Shown here: piece by piece, positions 1 through 12,570 of the stretch
Layout of the letters: each line of letters starts with the position of its first letter
How positions within the stretch are numbered: position 1 is the first letter of the stretch
Assembly (NCBI GenBank): GCA_013407085.1
Contig: JACCGJ010014504.1
Location: 1 to 64,000, forward strand
Length of the DNA stretch: 64,000 nucleotides
Direction: 5' to 3'
DNA from: Atriophallophorus winterbourni
Lineage: Eukaryota; Platyhelminthes; Trematoda; Plagiorchiida; Microphallidae
The notes under the pieces: model-generated
The model's input: only the letters and a program-made list of their open reading frames with translations
Told to the model about the DNA's origin: nothing
Databases searched by the model: none
Program-made: the position numbers and the translations under genes

Positions 1-1846
1 TATATGCCTTACGAATGACGTTATTTTATACATGAAACACCGAGTTTATTTTCAAAGGCGTCTTGCATGGATTGCCAATCAAGTTTTAGGATATAATTCA
101 AAACAAAACTGTCTCGCATGGCGCCGGCAATACATGAACTTGGTATATAAGCACGCAAGGTTTGGGTGGTTTAAATTGCTTACAACACCCTCGAAAAAAG
201 TGTCTTAGAATGTCAGAATAATGGCACGATGTATCATGAATCCATGCGAATTCCCAGATTACCAGATTTCATTATATTTCTCTCTATGGAAGATTGCCGG
301 GTACTAGTTTTTATCAACGGTGGTAGTATACTACTGTGGCTGCATCCTATTCCGTAGAAGAAAAAGCCCTGAAATTAAGATTGTGTATAAAATCAAAATT
401 TTACTTTTTGTATATTAAGTGCCTTTCTAAGATTATGAGCACCAACTGAAAAACGTATGCATGGAGCAAGAAGAAGAAGAAGAAGAAAAGGACTTTATTC
501 GTGTACACGAATTTTCAGCAATTCTCACTCGGATAAAGAATTCTATCCAGTTGAACAATAATCTAACCATAAAACTGGATCTAAAATGTTTACCAATTGA
601 AGCTGAAGGATTGCATGACAATAGAAGTGATATCAATAATATCATATATGCATGTGCTTTCGTTTCATTTATAACCCCAATGCTCGAGTGAGTGAAAAAG
701 CGTGTGAAAATTGACTAAGAAGGCAACCCAACCTATAACTCACATGTACAAAAGTTCCGACACAGAATTTGGCTACAATTCCATTTGTGCGTTATTCCAT
801 GAACGGGATTCACGGAGTACTTTAACACTGTTTTGTAACTCATTAGCCTAACATACGATATTGTCTATATCTATTGCTATCTATTGCTATATCTTTTCAA
901 AATGCGTTCATATAGTTGTTTTGTATTCAAAAATTATTATTGCTTCAGGTTCAAATTTATCTATTTATTATCTCATATTAAAAGGAAAGCTGATTAATTT
1001 AATAAAATTAAATTTAACGAATTTAAGAGAGCTCGAAACTAGAATAACACTGTGCGGTCTTTTCAACCTACGTGGCGACGCCACTCGGATAACAACGATA
1101 ACAACGTGTCATGAATACGACACATGATAAGTTTCGTGTGAAACGTGTCACGTATTGTAAAAATTTTGGTGAGCCATTACGCCAGCAACGAACGTGATCT
1201 TTTCCTACGAGAAAATGCTATTTCACATAATTTTGAGCAATCACACGATAAAGCATAAAAAATACTCTTATTAAAATCAAATCAATTTAATAATACCCTG
1301 CGTATAGAATGATAAATCGTTCGTATAAATATTCGTCTGGGGTTTAAATATTGAAACCTAATTTTAAATGAATAAATGATCACCAAAATCAAATTCTTCT
1401 CGACTGTTTCATTATCACGAAAGCTGTTTGTTTTGGGACGTAGCCAAATTTGGTATCGTTAAACATTCAGAATTACCGATTACAAATGTTAACTAAAAAA
1501 TAAAATATTGATTAGTTTTTAATTTTACGCTAAAAGATGAAAAAAATACGGTGTGTTTAATATGGCAATTTGCAAAGACCATTCACCTGCCTAGTATTCC
1601 TAACTAACACTCATGAATTATTCGAGAGATTGCGTAATTAAACAGTTTTGATAATCTTTGAGCCAAGATTCCCTGTTGGTAAACTGATCTCAATTTGTAT
1701 TCGCCATTCATTGCTTGAATTTAACAGTTATGGCAGTATGAATCATGCTACTATTTCAAACTATTAATCATGAGACATTGCGTAAGGTATAAATGCTATA
1801 CTGAATGAATTCGTGACTTTTTGTATCATGAACGTTTCTGATCTAT
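1..1846. other. intergenic, no gene seen
   Basis: AT-rich sequence without a supported gene. A GAA microsatellite (469-489) creates a Glu-run ORF of 76 codons on the plus strand that shows no protein-like conservation and is not called. Confidence 0.5.
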
Positions 1847-2073
1847 GCAATCGTTAGAGCAGTTTTTGGGTAACGATTCACTTCTGACACAGAGGCTTCG
1901 TCAGCCCAAGGGTGATAGGACAGGGAACATGATTAAGTAGTAGTCAACACACCACCACTTATGTGACCTTATCACTAAACAGCTTATATTTCGCCTACAT
2001 TATGTCACGTCTCGTGAGAATGACCAGGATCAGTGGTCGATTTTCCTACCAGCGTGTATCCACATCAATCTGG
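1847..2073 (-). repeat. PLE terminal repeat (pLTR), inverted copy
   Basis: This segment is the reverse complement, with scattered mismatches, of 2225-2460 and of the solo copy at 55.4-55.8 kb. It carries a damaged hammerhead core on the minus strand near 1863-1912, where GAAA has become GAAT. It sits directly before the plus-sense copy, forming an inverted repeat with about 150 bp between the arms. Confidence 0.85.
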
Positions 2074-2503
2074 AGCTCGGCACTGATGCGAAGTTAAATA
2101 GTTGTTATTCCCATTATGCCTACTAGTTAATTAGATTTTTGTTTTTCTTTAAAAATAGCCCTGTTAGTGATGTACTTTTACACATGTGAGCCGCTGTGTC
2201 AACTGACCTTGATCTTGACACTTGTACTAGATTGATGTGGATACACATTAGTTGGAAAATCGACAACTGATCCTGGTCATACCCACGAGACGTGACACAG
2301 CGTAGGCGTAATATTGGCTGTTTAGCGTTAATGTCAAATCAGTGGTGTGGGGTTGATTACTACTTAATCATGTTCCCTGTCCTGACTATCACCCTTGGTC
2401 TGACGAAGCTTCTGTGTCAGAAGTGAAACGTTAACCAAAAACTGCACTCAAATTTCTTTGCATTATGAATACACGATCGGTCCCAAACTTATTCCAATCG
2501 ATT
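2074..2503 (+). repeat. PLE 3' end plus pLTR
   Basis: The first about 30 bp (GGCACTGATGCGAA) match the 3' end of the PLE internal region seen in reverse at 19.8 kb. The pLTR follows and ends in the conserved stretch ACACGATCGGTCCCAAA. It is thus an extremely 5'-truncated PLE whose only other part is the inverted pLTR to its left. Confidence 0.8.
2393..2445 (+). ncRNA. hammerhead ribozyme-like motif in PLE pLTR
   Basis: CTGACGA (2400-2406) fits the core CUGANGA. A 7-bp stem II, GCTTCTG/CAGAAGT with a TGT loop, follows, then GAAAC (2425-2429) and GTTA. Flanks TTGGT and ACCAA can pair as stem I. Stem III is minimal. Type I hammerheads in PLE terminal repeats are known; activity of this copy is not established. 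Confidence 0.7.
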
Positions 2504-5382
2504 CTAATCTATTTTATCGTATTGCATGAAACAAATAATGCCGTTATAATCATCAGTTAAGGTCAAAGTTAAAACAAGTGTGTACGTATTAATTCACAAG
2601 GATTGTACACCAGGTTTCCCAATCAAACATATATTTAAATATGCTCGTGGATCAGAGCAGCAACTTGTCTTGAATATTATTTGATGATGAAACCAGAAAA
2701 ATCCCTAAACTACGACATATTTCGAGCCACCCAAATCACCCTGTAACGCTATTTGTAATAGCTCGAAAAATAGCTCTCATCATTCCAGATGTCTCTTACC
2801 ACGACTGCAGTGAAATCATTTTTAGATTATTCCGATTTGGTCTCTGTGTGTGAAAATCTTTTAATTGTTTCCAGAATTTGTATGAGATAGAGTGATGAAA
2901 AACACGCAGCATGTTTTCAAGTTTAATGGGATAAATAATCCGTACGCACCGTGTGAATGATTCATACTAATTTCTTATGTAAGTAGAAAGTTATGGCGGG
3001 AACATGGGGATAGGCAGTTGCTGTAAAAATCACTTCATGTAGGTATACGTGTAGGTTTGATCATCAGATATGGAATTATTGAAAAATTTAATGTCTGATA
3101 CTAATTACAGAATTTCTGATCACACTATGTGGGTTTTCGATTCATTAATGACGTAAATTGCAGCCAATTAAACGTTTCCTTCATAGCATGGTTATCAACG
3201 TACATCAGCAACCCATGATAAAGCTCTAAATAATTTGTGCGATTCAAACCTCCAATATCACAATTGATCATGTGACGGTTCTTGCAGCTGTTCTGCAACA
3301 TTGCGTCACCGACGCCTAGTTTATAGTGAAATTAAAGTGAGCACATGTGCGACTGTTTTGGTTATATCTACGCATATATTCGTTTATAGAACTGCCAGCT
3401 AGAACCTCCGTCCAGTAAATGAATACACTTATTACTACTCCTAAGAACAGCCGTAACTAATATTGGACTGCTTTTCGTGGGCATATAACGACATTGGGTT
3501 GATAACCGGCATGAAGCACAGAGGTTCTTGCCGAAAGTATGGTTTTGTCTCTCATTATCTCAGACGAAATTGTTAGCTCTAACCTGTAAATTATTTCGCT
3601 GTTTGAAATGGAACTTTGCGAAATTTATGCCATCCATATAAGACCCTTAAATAACGTGAATGCTTCCTAAATACAAAGCATCTGTCTAAAATTGGGGTTA
3701 TCATGGAAGGTAAAATTAACAGCTGGAGAAATGCTTCCCCATCGTGGTCAAAGGGGCATAATGGTTTCACAACGAAAGCATGAGCGCAGAATAAAACACG
3801 GTTGTATTTAAAAAGTACATTATGGGAAATTTATTCAGGAATAAATACTAAAAAGGGTTACTGAAGAATAAAACATCCTGGGAGATTAGGACCACTAACA
3901 TTTTGCCGCTCATTTGTGAATCACAATGTGTAGCAAACAGTGATAAATGACTCGATAATACAAAATTCTAAGGGAGACTGGTAGTTCCTACTCAAATTGC
4001 CGGTGGAATATGTGATTAGAATGCGATTATGATGTATATCTATAGTCAGTATCGAACGAAGAATGCGTAAATAAAGTTTAGAACTAATTTATTCACATAA
4101 TGTTCCTGCACGCACAATTCAGTACGCATCATGCAAAAAATGTAAGAGCTTGCACAATAAATTCTGCGAATTGACTGAAGTTGATAAGGATAAATCTTTC
4201 ATCAGATAATTATGAAATTAACAAAAAATAAAGAAATATGTCATCGAATAACTGAAGTTACGAGGTTACGAATAACTCAAGTTACGAAGTTCAATAGAAG
4301 CAAGCATTAGATGAATCGAAAGAGCGTGTGGCAAAAATAAAAAGCATCTACTTTGAGATATTAAGAGTCTAATCTTATGCGTATGCTTAATAGGTGAAAT
4401 AAATTTATTGTCAATCAAGGTTACACAGATTATCCTCCATTTTTCGAATACAGCTTCATTTGGTATATGCCTACTGTACTTTATAAAACAGATGCACAAA
4501 TATAATCTGGTTATTAGCATTATTCGCATTATTTTTATGTCACAAAATCATACTTGTTCCAGGTATCGGAATCAATTACTCCTGTTTGTGAGTCTGGAAT
4601 ACTTATCTCATCCAATGGCGGCCAACTCATACACGCGATACACTAAGAAAACATAAACATGCAGTCGCTTTTATCAATGACATCGAAAATGCGCTGTGAT
4701 TTTTATTTTATTGAAAATCTAGAATTTTATAACGATGTCATTAGTACCAATTGTTATCAAAATTTTGGCATTTAAGTGGAATTTTTTAGACTAAATCGAA
4801 TTACTGCGCAGTTTTATGAAATAGTTACTGCCACTTCCAAGTCTATTAAGTTGTCTGAACATAGCGCATCAAGCGCAACCGAAGTTGTGCAACATAACGA
4901 CTAAACGCCGACAGGTTCAATGTGAATACGACACTGCCACTGGTGTATCGTATCTCAAGTAGATTTTATTTTTGGCACCCAATGATCATAGGCAGATTAT
5001 CTGCTCTAAACGATTCATTTAAAACGTTATTAATAAGCTTGTCTCCATTTAAATATTGGCTAATAGTTGGTGCGCTCAGAGTATCCGTGCTCGTTATGTT
5101 ATTTGGTTTTACTTCAAAACCATAAGTTGGAATAATAAACATAGTAAAATTTGCAATTTACGTATTGATTTCCTGGTTAGAAAAATTTATTTGAAATTTG
5201 ATCATGCATTAAAATATCCGAAAAATAATGTACAAGAAGATGTAACTAATGGAATACCACATTTATATCCTTATATCCATCTGCTTAACTGAGTATTTTT
5301 ACCGAAAGCAAGTAAATATCAGAATATATTGTTTGTGAGCCCGATTTACGAAATGTTTTGAATTCAGAATGATAAAAACTTA
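2504..5382. other. intergenic, nothing recognised
   Basis: AT-rich DNA with only short chance frames on both strands. No repeat family of this window, splice-bounded exon or RNA gene was recognised. Confidence 0.5.
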
Positions 5383-5455
5383 CACTTCAATGCCACTGTT
5401 ACATAGGGTTCGTACAACAGCGGGTGATGTGAGCCACACATTACTATGGTCAGAA
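5383..5455 (-). repeat. HHR repeat family B, fragment
   Basis: Matches the family B body (reverse of GTACGAACCCTATGTAAC and the adjoining AGTGGCATT) seen at 33.1 and 58.7 kb. The ribozyme core is not included. It fuses to the 3' end of a coding-like minus frame. Confidence 0.75.
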
Positions 5456-5586
5456 TGATAACATTTTATAAACTTTAAAACTTGGTAAATTTTTCGTCGA
5501 AGTTGCAGTTTTGAATCCGTTGGGATATTTACAACATTAGTTTTTGTTTGTTTGACCACACGGTCGATCAAGCCAAGTGCAGACAT
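5456..5586 (-). CDS. unrecognised coding-like fragment
   Basis: A minus-strand frame starts with ATG at 5586 (MSALGLIDRVVKQTKTNVV), is protein-like for about 48 residues and then runs into the family B repeat at 5455. It could be the first exon of a small gene, with a possible donor at TACCAA/GTTTTA, or a broken gene. No family is recognised. Confidence 0.3.
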
Positions 5587-5754
5587 GTTTAACTGTTCGT
5601 TTTGTGTTCTTGTGTCAAATAGTTTATAAGCAAATGGTTATTAGAATATTCAGGTAACGTTTGCTTCCAGCACACAAGTCTCTTCAGACTAAGAGTACAC
5701 AAACAAACAGGATATTGCAAGGTCACTTTTAACGATGCTCGTTAGGACCAAATT

Positions 5755-5990
5755 ATAGATTTGCTCACATCCCCTGCACTTACACGCTACAACCGGTTTC
5801 TCAGTGTTTGCCGTTATGAGATAGAGACTGTAACTTTAGGTTCAGTGAACCTTATAACACTGGAAACGTATTAATCAAAGTTGGACCTTCCAACCACTGT
5901 TCATTAGGGTTCCTGAAAGGAACTACGATGTTCAAGCACAGAATCAAAATGTGATTCCTGGTCAAGCGCTCGATGCGCTAATGGATGACC
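5755..5990 (-). repeat. HHR repeat family B, degenerate
   Basis: A minus-strand copy of nearly one unit. The GAAACCGGTT part of the ribozyme is still visible at 5793-5802 (as AACCGGTTTC), but the CTGANGA box is mutated to CTCATAA. Confidence 0.7.
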
Positions 5991-7868
5991 AATGTACTAG
6001 ATTCAATTTCTTCTGTTCTTTGGATAATTCGGTAATAAGCAATGTACCCACGTTGATGCTATCAAGAAACATGCGGTCTTTGATTTTAGCAGATGCTAAA
6101 CGCCGACTTTAGTCGAAGAAGATCTCAACAGACGTATCGATATTGCGAAGCAGCGTTTTCAGCACTTGTGATAGTTATTTAGGTAGCTAACGTATCGATG
6201 CTGTAATCCGATCCATAGATAGTGAATACCTCGAAACAAGGTCAAGTTCATACTTGTTTCGAAACAGGTATCCAGTAACTGCCAGCTGATACAAATATTT
6301 TGTTGTTTTTTAAGTTAAAAAATTATTGACTATATAATGGAAACCATAGGTAAGATGCACCTTATAGTTTTCTTCATTTTAAGGCTTCCTAAGGATTGCT
6401 GTAGGGTATTTTATTTGTCCTAGTAAGTAATATACCCTCCTCCAATTTTAGTGCAAGAAGTTCGCTTTACGTATTAAATGCTGAGTTAACATTTTTTTCA
6501 TTTGTCGTTCCGAATATATCACTTTGTATTTTAGATAGTTTCATAGGGTCGGCATAAACTACAAACATTATCTTTACATCACCTATCAGACTTCTACGGA
6601 AATTTATTACTAACACAAAGCTAAGGCCATTTCGAAAAAACTTTGCCTCTACCGCGTAAGCGGTCCATATATTAACAAGCTTGGATGATTCAAATAAAAA
6701 TTTGCGTAAGTTTTCATTTCTTGCCTTTGAGTGAAATTTTCGTTTACTGTGTTGCTAACACCATCGTTGTTCTTCACAGACTAAGCAAAGATCCCTGGAG
6801 GATAACACGACTTGGGCCTTAAGTTGTAAACCAAGGATCACATATTCGTTTGCCAGGTAGATCATTTATTTGTAAGCTCTATCAGCTGCCTCCTTTGAAT
6901 TGGTATATTATACATTTTTTCTTAGTAACTGTCTAATTTTCTGTCATCTGGCATTTAACATGCAGGTATTCGTCGATCTAGCTTCTGCTTAAACATTTCG
7001 TAATATTTTGATTTCTATTTATCAAACTTGTTGTCTGTAGAAATCATCAATGTTTCAAAAAGTGTTTGAAGCTAAACATTACATAGCGTGTATGAAATGT
7101 GTAATGACTAATGACAAATTCCTATAGGCTTTGACTTCAATGATGTATTATAATTTGGTTGTAAAAATAGTTTTAATTGTAGTAATACACAAAGGTGCAA
7201 ACGTGGAAGATTTAAAACGGATTCGGTGATTCGTCACGAGAAATTTCTGACTAACCACACGTCCCAGGTGGAATGATGATGCCACAAAATATTTCACATT
7301 TAGCTCAATCCGATTTATGCAGAATTCATTCCTCTGCAACATGTGAAACCGAGAATTTATGACTTGAAGTTGATTCCGTGTAAAACACTTGACATTTTTC
7401 TGGGATTACGAAAAACTGTTCCTCAGTTTTTTTGATTACCAATCGTGGCAAAATCAAACTCCCGAGTCAGATAAATTCTGTAAAATTAGAGATTGTACAC
7501 GATAATATATTTATCCGACAGTTGACTATGTGTTGCTTTCAACCGCTCCTTCGAAATGGATAGTTAATTTTGCTACGAATAGGCCATAATTGTAATTTAC
7601 TCAACTATCTTGCATTCAGTAAAACATTATTGCAATAAATCTGTATTGATATTCCTATAAAATTAGCGACTAATTTACCGGGGAGTGAATTATGCGGTTC
7701 GAACTGCTAATAAGCTATCATTAAAATTGTAAGAGCACTAGTAAACAAAGAATCTCCGACTGCGTGTTGTACATAGCAAGCGCAAATTTTGCGTAAATAC
7801 CGACCGCAACCAATTCTAAAGCAGATCAAACTGGGAATCCGAGAAATCGCAAGAAATTGGTTCGAGTG
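5991..7868. other. intergenic, nothing recognised
   Basis: AT-rich with short frames only; no supported exon or repeat recognised. Confidence 0.45.
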
Positions 7869-8072
7869 TCAACCACTCTGGATATCAGAATACATGGCAA
7901 CAGTCATGAATGATGAGGTATAGTCGAAAGTGATAGGACACAAAGGAAATCTGTTAATGTCCAACGTTCGAGTAGAACAGACATCGAATTTGGTAAGAAA
8001 TTTCGTCTGTAATAAATCGATGTACGTGTGATCGATTCCCATTAACGTAAAATCACATTCCAACGATAACAT
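7869..8072 (-). CDS. unrecognised coding-like ORF (67 aa)
   Basis: An open frame with protein-like composition (FPLCPITFDYTSSFMTVAMY) ends in TGA at 7872. No clear acceptor defines the start. With the ORFs at 8468-8883 on the same strand it might belong to a second gene or an unknown mobile element. Confidence 0.3.
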   Translation of the reverse strand: MLSLECDFTLMGIDHTYIDLLQTKFLTKFDVCSTRTLDINRFPLCPITFDYTSSFMTVAMYSDIQSG

Positions 8073-8467
8073 TGCTCGAAGTAATTAGGGGGTCAACTTT
8101 GTGAATTTTTGCATAATACGCGTTTTGTTGTGCTACATCACAATCATCGGTGATTTGAAATAATGAATACATAAATAGCATGATGGAAAATTTACATTCA
8201 ATCACTAGCGCTTTGCGGAAATTAGAAAAATTTAACTTATAGTATACGGAGAAATACCTGGTAAGGTTTAATGGGCTATTTGAAAGTTCAGGTATTGAAG
8301 ATAAACAATTCAGGATAGATTAATGTTTCACAAGTAAAATCAAAAATTTAAATATGACAAATAATATAAATAATATTAGATGAGGTATTTTGTTTTGAAA
8401 TTAGTTATAATTTACATGAGACTGGATGCATAGATTTCCGAAGATCCGAAATAGTGAATGCGTCACT

Positions 8468-8883
8468 TCAGGCATTTCTGGTTGCGAAAAGGCTTGTGAG
8501 CCACATAAGATACATTTGACATATTTTGGGTCCGCGGCTACTCATAAGTAGGAAGTCGTTTGAAGTATTTACATGTACAAACACAGATGTTGAGCGTTCT
8601 TCACGGTTGAGCTGCAGTGAATCACTGGATTCGGGTGCCAGCAATTGAGCAATTGGCAGTTTTACAATAAAGCATAGATGTTCCTTCACATTAGCCTCTT
8701 CATAGTCGTTACGGGACGTCCAAATGTTGCTCGCAGAATTTCAGAAATTGTTCCTCGCTCGTTCGTCAGATATAGATGATTCATATATCGTTGAACGTGT
8801 CTCAAAACTCTCGTTTGAAATATAACAATTTCAACTTTCTGAATTGAGAATCCATGAAATTTAACATTTTCAAGTAACATCAC
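8468..8883 (-). pseudogene. unrecognised ORF pair with one frameshift
   Basis: Two minus-strand frames abut with only a few bases of overlap: 8686-8883 (VLRHVQRYMNHLYLTNERGT) and 8468-8689 (EHLCFIVKLPIAQLLAPESS). Both look coding, so a single frameshift near 8686 is likely. An acceptor, CACGCTTAG, lies just before the first frame at about 8896. No family is recognised. Confidence 0.35.
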
Positions 8884-9669
8884 AACCTTTCCTAAGCGTG
8901 TAAAATCACTTCCGCTTCAGAATAACTTATCTAATCAAATACTGCCTTAAAGCTCTCGTTAGCTCGAAACTGCGACAGTTGTTTCGACTCTATCAGATCA
9001 AAATTCACGAAATATTACGATTTTATTGTTAATTGAATTGCAACAAAGCGTATCCGCATGTTTATCACCCCATCGATAGCCGCCGTGCGCAAAAACATTC
9101 GCGTCCCTCAATGCATTGACTCATACTCACAAGATTATAACGAAGACGGACAGCGTGACATTTGACAATCTGACGAGGATGCTTGTAAAAATTGCAAACT
9201 TTCTCAAAAACTGACTAGTTCCAGGTTGCGTCAAGTTAAATTCTTCTTGTGTTGGATTACTATTCATGCGAACTATGTTTAATCTTTGTCATGGAAGTCA
9301 GTGGCTTTAATAAACAATGACGCCTTACCAGCATACGCTATATGTCGTATTTATGTTAATTTGCAGTATTCCCATTGAATCAACCACGCTGTGGCTAAAG
9401 CAACGCCAGGCAGATGATAGGCAACAATGAAATTATCTTCTCCAAAGCTTAGGTATCATTGCTTCACCTGCTTCGTTGAACCTATTATTTAGACCCCTGA
9501 AATCACCACGTACGAACTAATCCAAGCTACAGCGTTTAGTGTTAACGTATGTACCATATGTGTCAGGCGTGTCTCCAATTCACATTCACTTTTTCTCGGT
9601 TCTGACACTAGCTACATAAATTAAAAGTGCTGGTTCTTTCAAAAGCTTTCTCCGGAAAGTTTTGAGTTG

Positions 9670-11240
9670 CATACCGCTTTACCATCATGTACCAGAACCA
9701 ACGAGAATTCGATCATAACAAATCCCATCTACCCTCGATATCTTACTCACAAACAAAATCTCTAGATCAAATCTGTTTTTTATACAGCTCCACTCGGAAT
9801 ATGTGATCATGCTGTCATGAGGTTTGAGTATATCTATCAATACGAGCCAATAGAAAATAGTTGATGAAGATATACAACTGTGAACTATGACCTGCTTCCA
9901 GCTCTTATTACTGCCAATCGATAAGATTTCTTTGAACTCACATCAGCTCAGGAAATATGGCAAAAGTTTTACTGCCAACTCCGTAACATCATTGATTTGT
10001 CATCAAACTTGAGAATAATAAGCAACAAGCAGCGTCCGCCAAACCTTTTAGGAGCAGTAGTCGGAAATGGTTGTGTAAACGTGACAAGGCCTGGTGTAAA
10101 TACTTGAACGACCAGTCACGACTAAATTTGTGCAACCACACCTTATTACGAAATAACTGTGTCTGACATATTCGAAATGATAGAAAACATTATCAAATCA
10201 GTCTAGTCGAAAAGTATGTTATGAATCCCAAAGCATTATACAAGCACGTCAACAACCTCCGAATGGCCTCTCCTATTGGCATAGAGAATTCATCTGGAGA
10301 TTATATAAACATTCTTCGACAACAACTTGATCAGTAATCTTACGAGTGTCATCACGAGAGCAGTCTCTGAACTCTAAAAGCTGCAGCTTGTCTATTCTTC
10401 AACAGATGGAATTCTCTCATTAAAGTAGTTAAAACAAAATTGAAGGCATTAAATAAAACCAGTTCACCCGGAATAGGCAACTTACACTGCAACATCTTGC
10501 ATAACCTGTCCTCCGAATTGGTAATACTGATGCCCAACCTGTTCAAGATAATATTCGGCATGAATGTCGTACTGGAATCTGGAAAATTGCCCTAATTTGT
10601 CTCGTCTATGAGAATGGTGAAAGAAAAATCCATTAAAGTAAAATCCGATAGCTTTAAAACCAGTGTTATCTAAAACAATAGAATATACCATAGCTGATGC
10701 TTTGCAAAATCACTTCAAGAATTTAAGGTCCACACCTCATAAAAGAAGGGATACTGTGAAATATGTGGTGTCTCAAAATGACCCGACGTCGTCCGTTTGT
10801 AATATACATAAACGACGTACCCACTGTTTTTTCAATCGCCAGGGCTTTTCTTCGCAGGTGACGCTACGCTTTGGCGCAAGATAAATTCCAATGCTAACAT
10901 GCAGCAATTGTAACGAGATCTTGGCATGACTCATGCTTGGTTCGACTATAACAAAATGCTAATGAATACTACAAATTGCAGCTTATTATCGCTTTAAAGT
11001 AAGTTCAATAACTAATATTTTACCGGTCGAACTGTTGTTTTGCATGTCTACTTTGATAATTACTTAGGGGTGATTATGAAGTCTGGCTTAGGAAATCACA
11101 ATGCAATGTTGACTTTCAGTCAGCATAGCTGAAAGTAACTTGGTTTTAATCAAAAAAGCTCTCTGTTCGTTTGACGCCAATAGTATTTGCAAGTTGGTTT
11201 CAGCATACATCCGTCCCCATATCAAATATGCCATCATCAT
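9670..11240 (+). mobile_element. CR1/Jockey-type LINE remnant
   Basis: Translated pieces in order, with frameshifts and stops: end of the endonuclease (CTRTNENSIITNP, then APLGICDHAV near 9790), pre-RT (NPKALYKHVNNLR near 10220), RT start (LNKTSSPGIGNL near 10455), FVSSMRMVKEKSIKVK near 10600, the IND region (VVYINDVPTVFSIARAFLFA near 10790, with the ADD box decayed to AGDAT), and DLGVIMKSGLGNHNAM near 11060. This order is that of CR1-like non-LTR retrotransposons, which copy by target-primed reverse transcription. The copy is dead. Confidence 0.8.
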
Positions 11241-11619
11241 CGTTATGAAGCTCATCTCTGGAACCAGATCCAAACAACATGAAATAGGGAATGCAGATGA
11301 GCAAACGAGCAGCAAAAGAAAGCGAGAATGCGGAATATGCAAATGCGTAAAAATCGGCTTGTTTTTGTGGTTTCATTATATGTGGTTTTGATATTTTTGT
11401 CTTTTGTATAAATGAGAATAAGATGATAGCAGATAAATATTACACTGACGCCACTGACTTCGGTTTGCAGCCATATTTCTCAAGGTTACCAACCAACAAT
11501 TAGGTAGATCTTTTAGACCTTACCCAGGCAAACGATTACACCCCACTTAGCCTAGTGGTACGGTGAGTTTCTTTATCATAACATGTAAATATCATGAACT
11601 ATACACCGGTCATTGATTT

Positions 11620-12570
11620 TAGCTTCTACGAGGCTCTGCGAATAAGGTGTGATATTGTATCATGTGATGTGGTATTAATTAAACGCCCTAGCCATCGCAA
11701 ACATGCAAGCATCAGCATTTCCATTAGTCCGTAACCTATTGGTCCCAACACTCGCTTGCAGACATGTATATTATTAACGCGAAGCTGCCAAAAGTGCGAG
11801 CAATCATACACCGGCAATATGTGCCAAAAACAGAAAGCCGACAGACTTCTTCTGCTCGGAAAGAACAGGTTTCGCAGCCATAAAGTAGTGTAGCACGCAC
11901 GACTGCGATGTATACTTGACCTTTGATATGAAGTGTAACATCGCGTGGACGCCACAGAAGACCATTTTTGATCTCGTACTCGACACAACCACCAGCAGAG
12001 ATACAACTGCCAATGTAGACAAAGCTATCGACCAATTCAAGATTGACGACGCACACAGTTAGATTTAGAATAGAAACCAAGTTTGTTTCTTGCAGATTTT
12101 CTCTTACCGTTTGGCACTCAACCGGTGAAGCAAGATGGAGGTCAGTATTGGAGAATCTACTGAAATGAGAGTGATAGCTTGATGATTGCCACAGGAGTCG
12201 CGCTGTCTCCGTTTAAAAATCTGAGTAATTATTGATTCTATATAAGGGATAAAACGCGTTTCTAAGCTCATATGTTGGTGAGCAGAGCTTGGATTTCTCA
12301 AAGTAAGACACCAACAACATCTTTGAATGATGTCTAAGCATCAGCACCTGATGTCATGAGGTGCTTAAAGCTTTGGAGCACATTGTAATCTCTGATTGAG
12401 TGGGAGCCTCGTGAGAAATTGACAGTGGGGTACAGTGTTCCGTATTGTCAACAACCAGTTGTGCAAATGACCAGTTAAACAGTACCCCAAAATGTTCTTC
12501 GGAAACTGCGAATGCAAAGCGGCCTGAACCTCTCTGATACCCGACGGATCACCAAGCTCAGTAGCATTCA
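11620..12570 (-). mobile_element. RTE-type LINE remnant, RT C-terminal half
   Basis: Minus-strand frames show VDSFVYIGSCISAGGCVEYE, IAVVRATLLYGCETCSFRAE and LACLRWLGRLINTTSHDTIS, matching 'F.YLGS', 'VR..LLYG.ETW.LR' and 'LRWLGHVLRM' of RTE-clade elements. Upstream, 12104-12301 carries HQAITLISVDSPILTSILLH, the RT block 'nYRGISLis..sKIlt.illnRL'. Stops and frameshifts make it inactive. Confidence 0.85.

Noticed and set aside
461..691. 76-codon plus-strand ORF with a Glu run
   Set aside because: The Glu run comes from a GAA microsatellite; the rest has no motif, acceptor or donor context.
5056..5292. 78-codon plus ORF
   Set aside because: Overlaps another chance frame, low complexity AT-rich, no motif.
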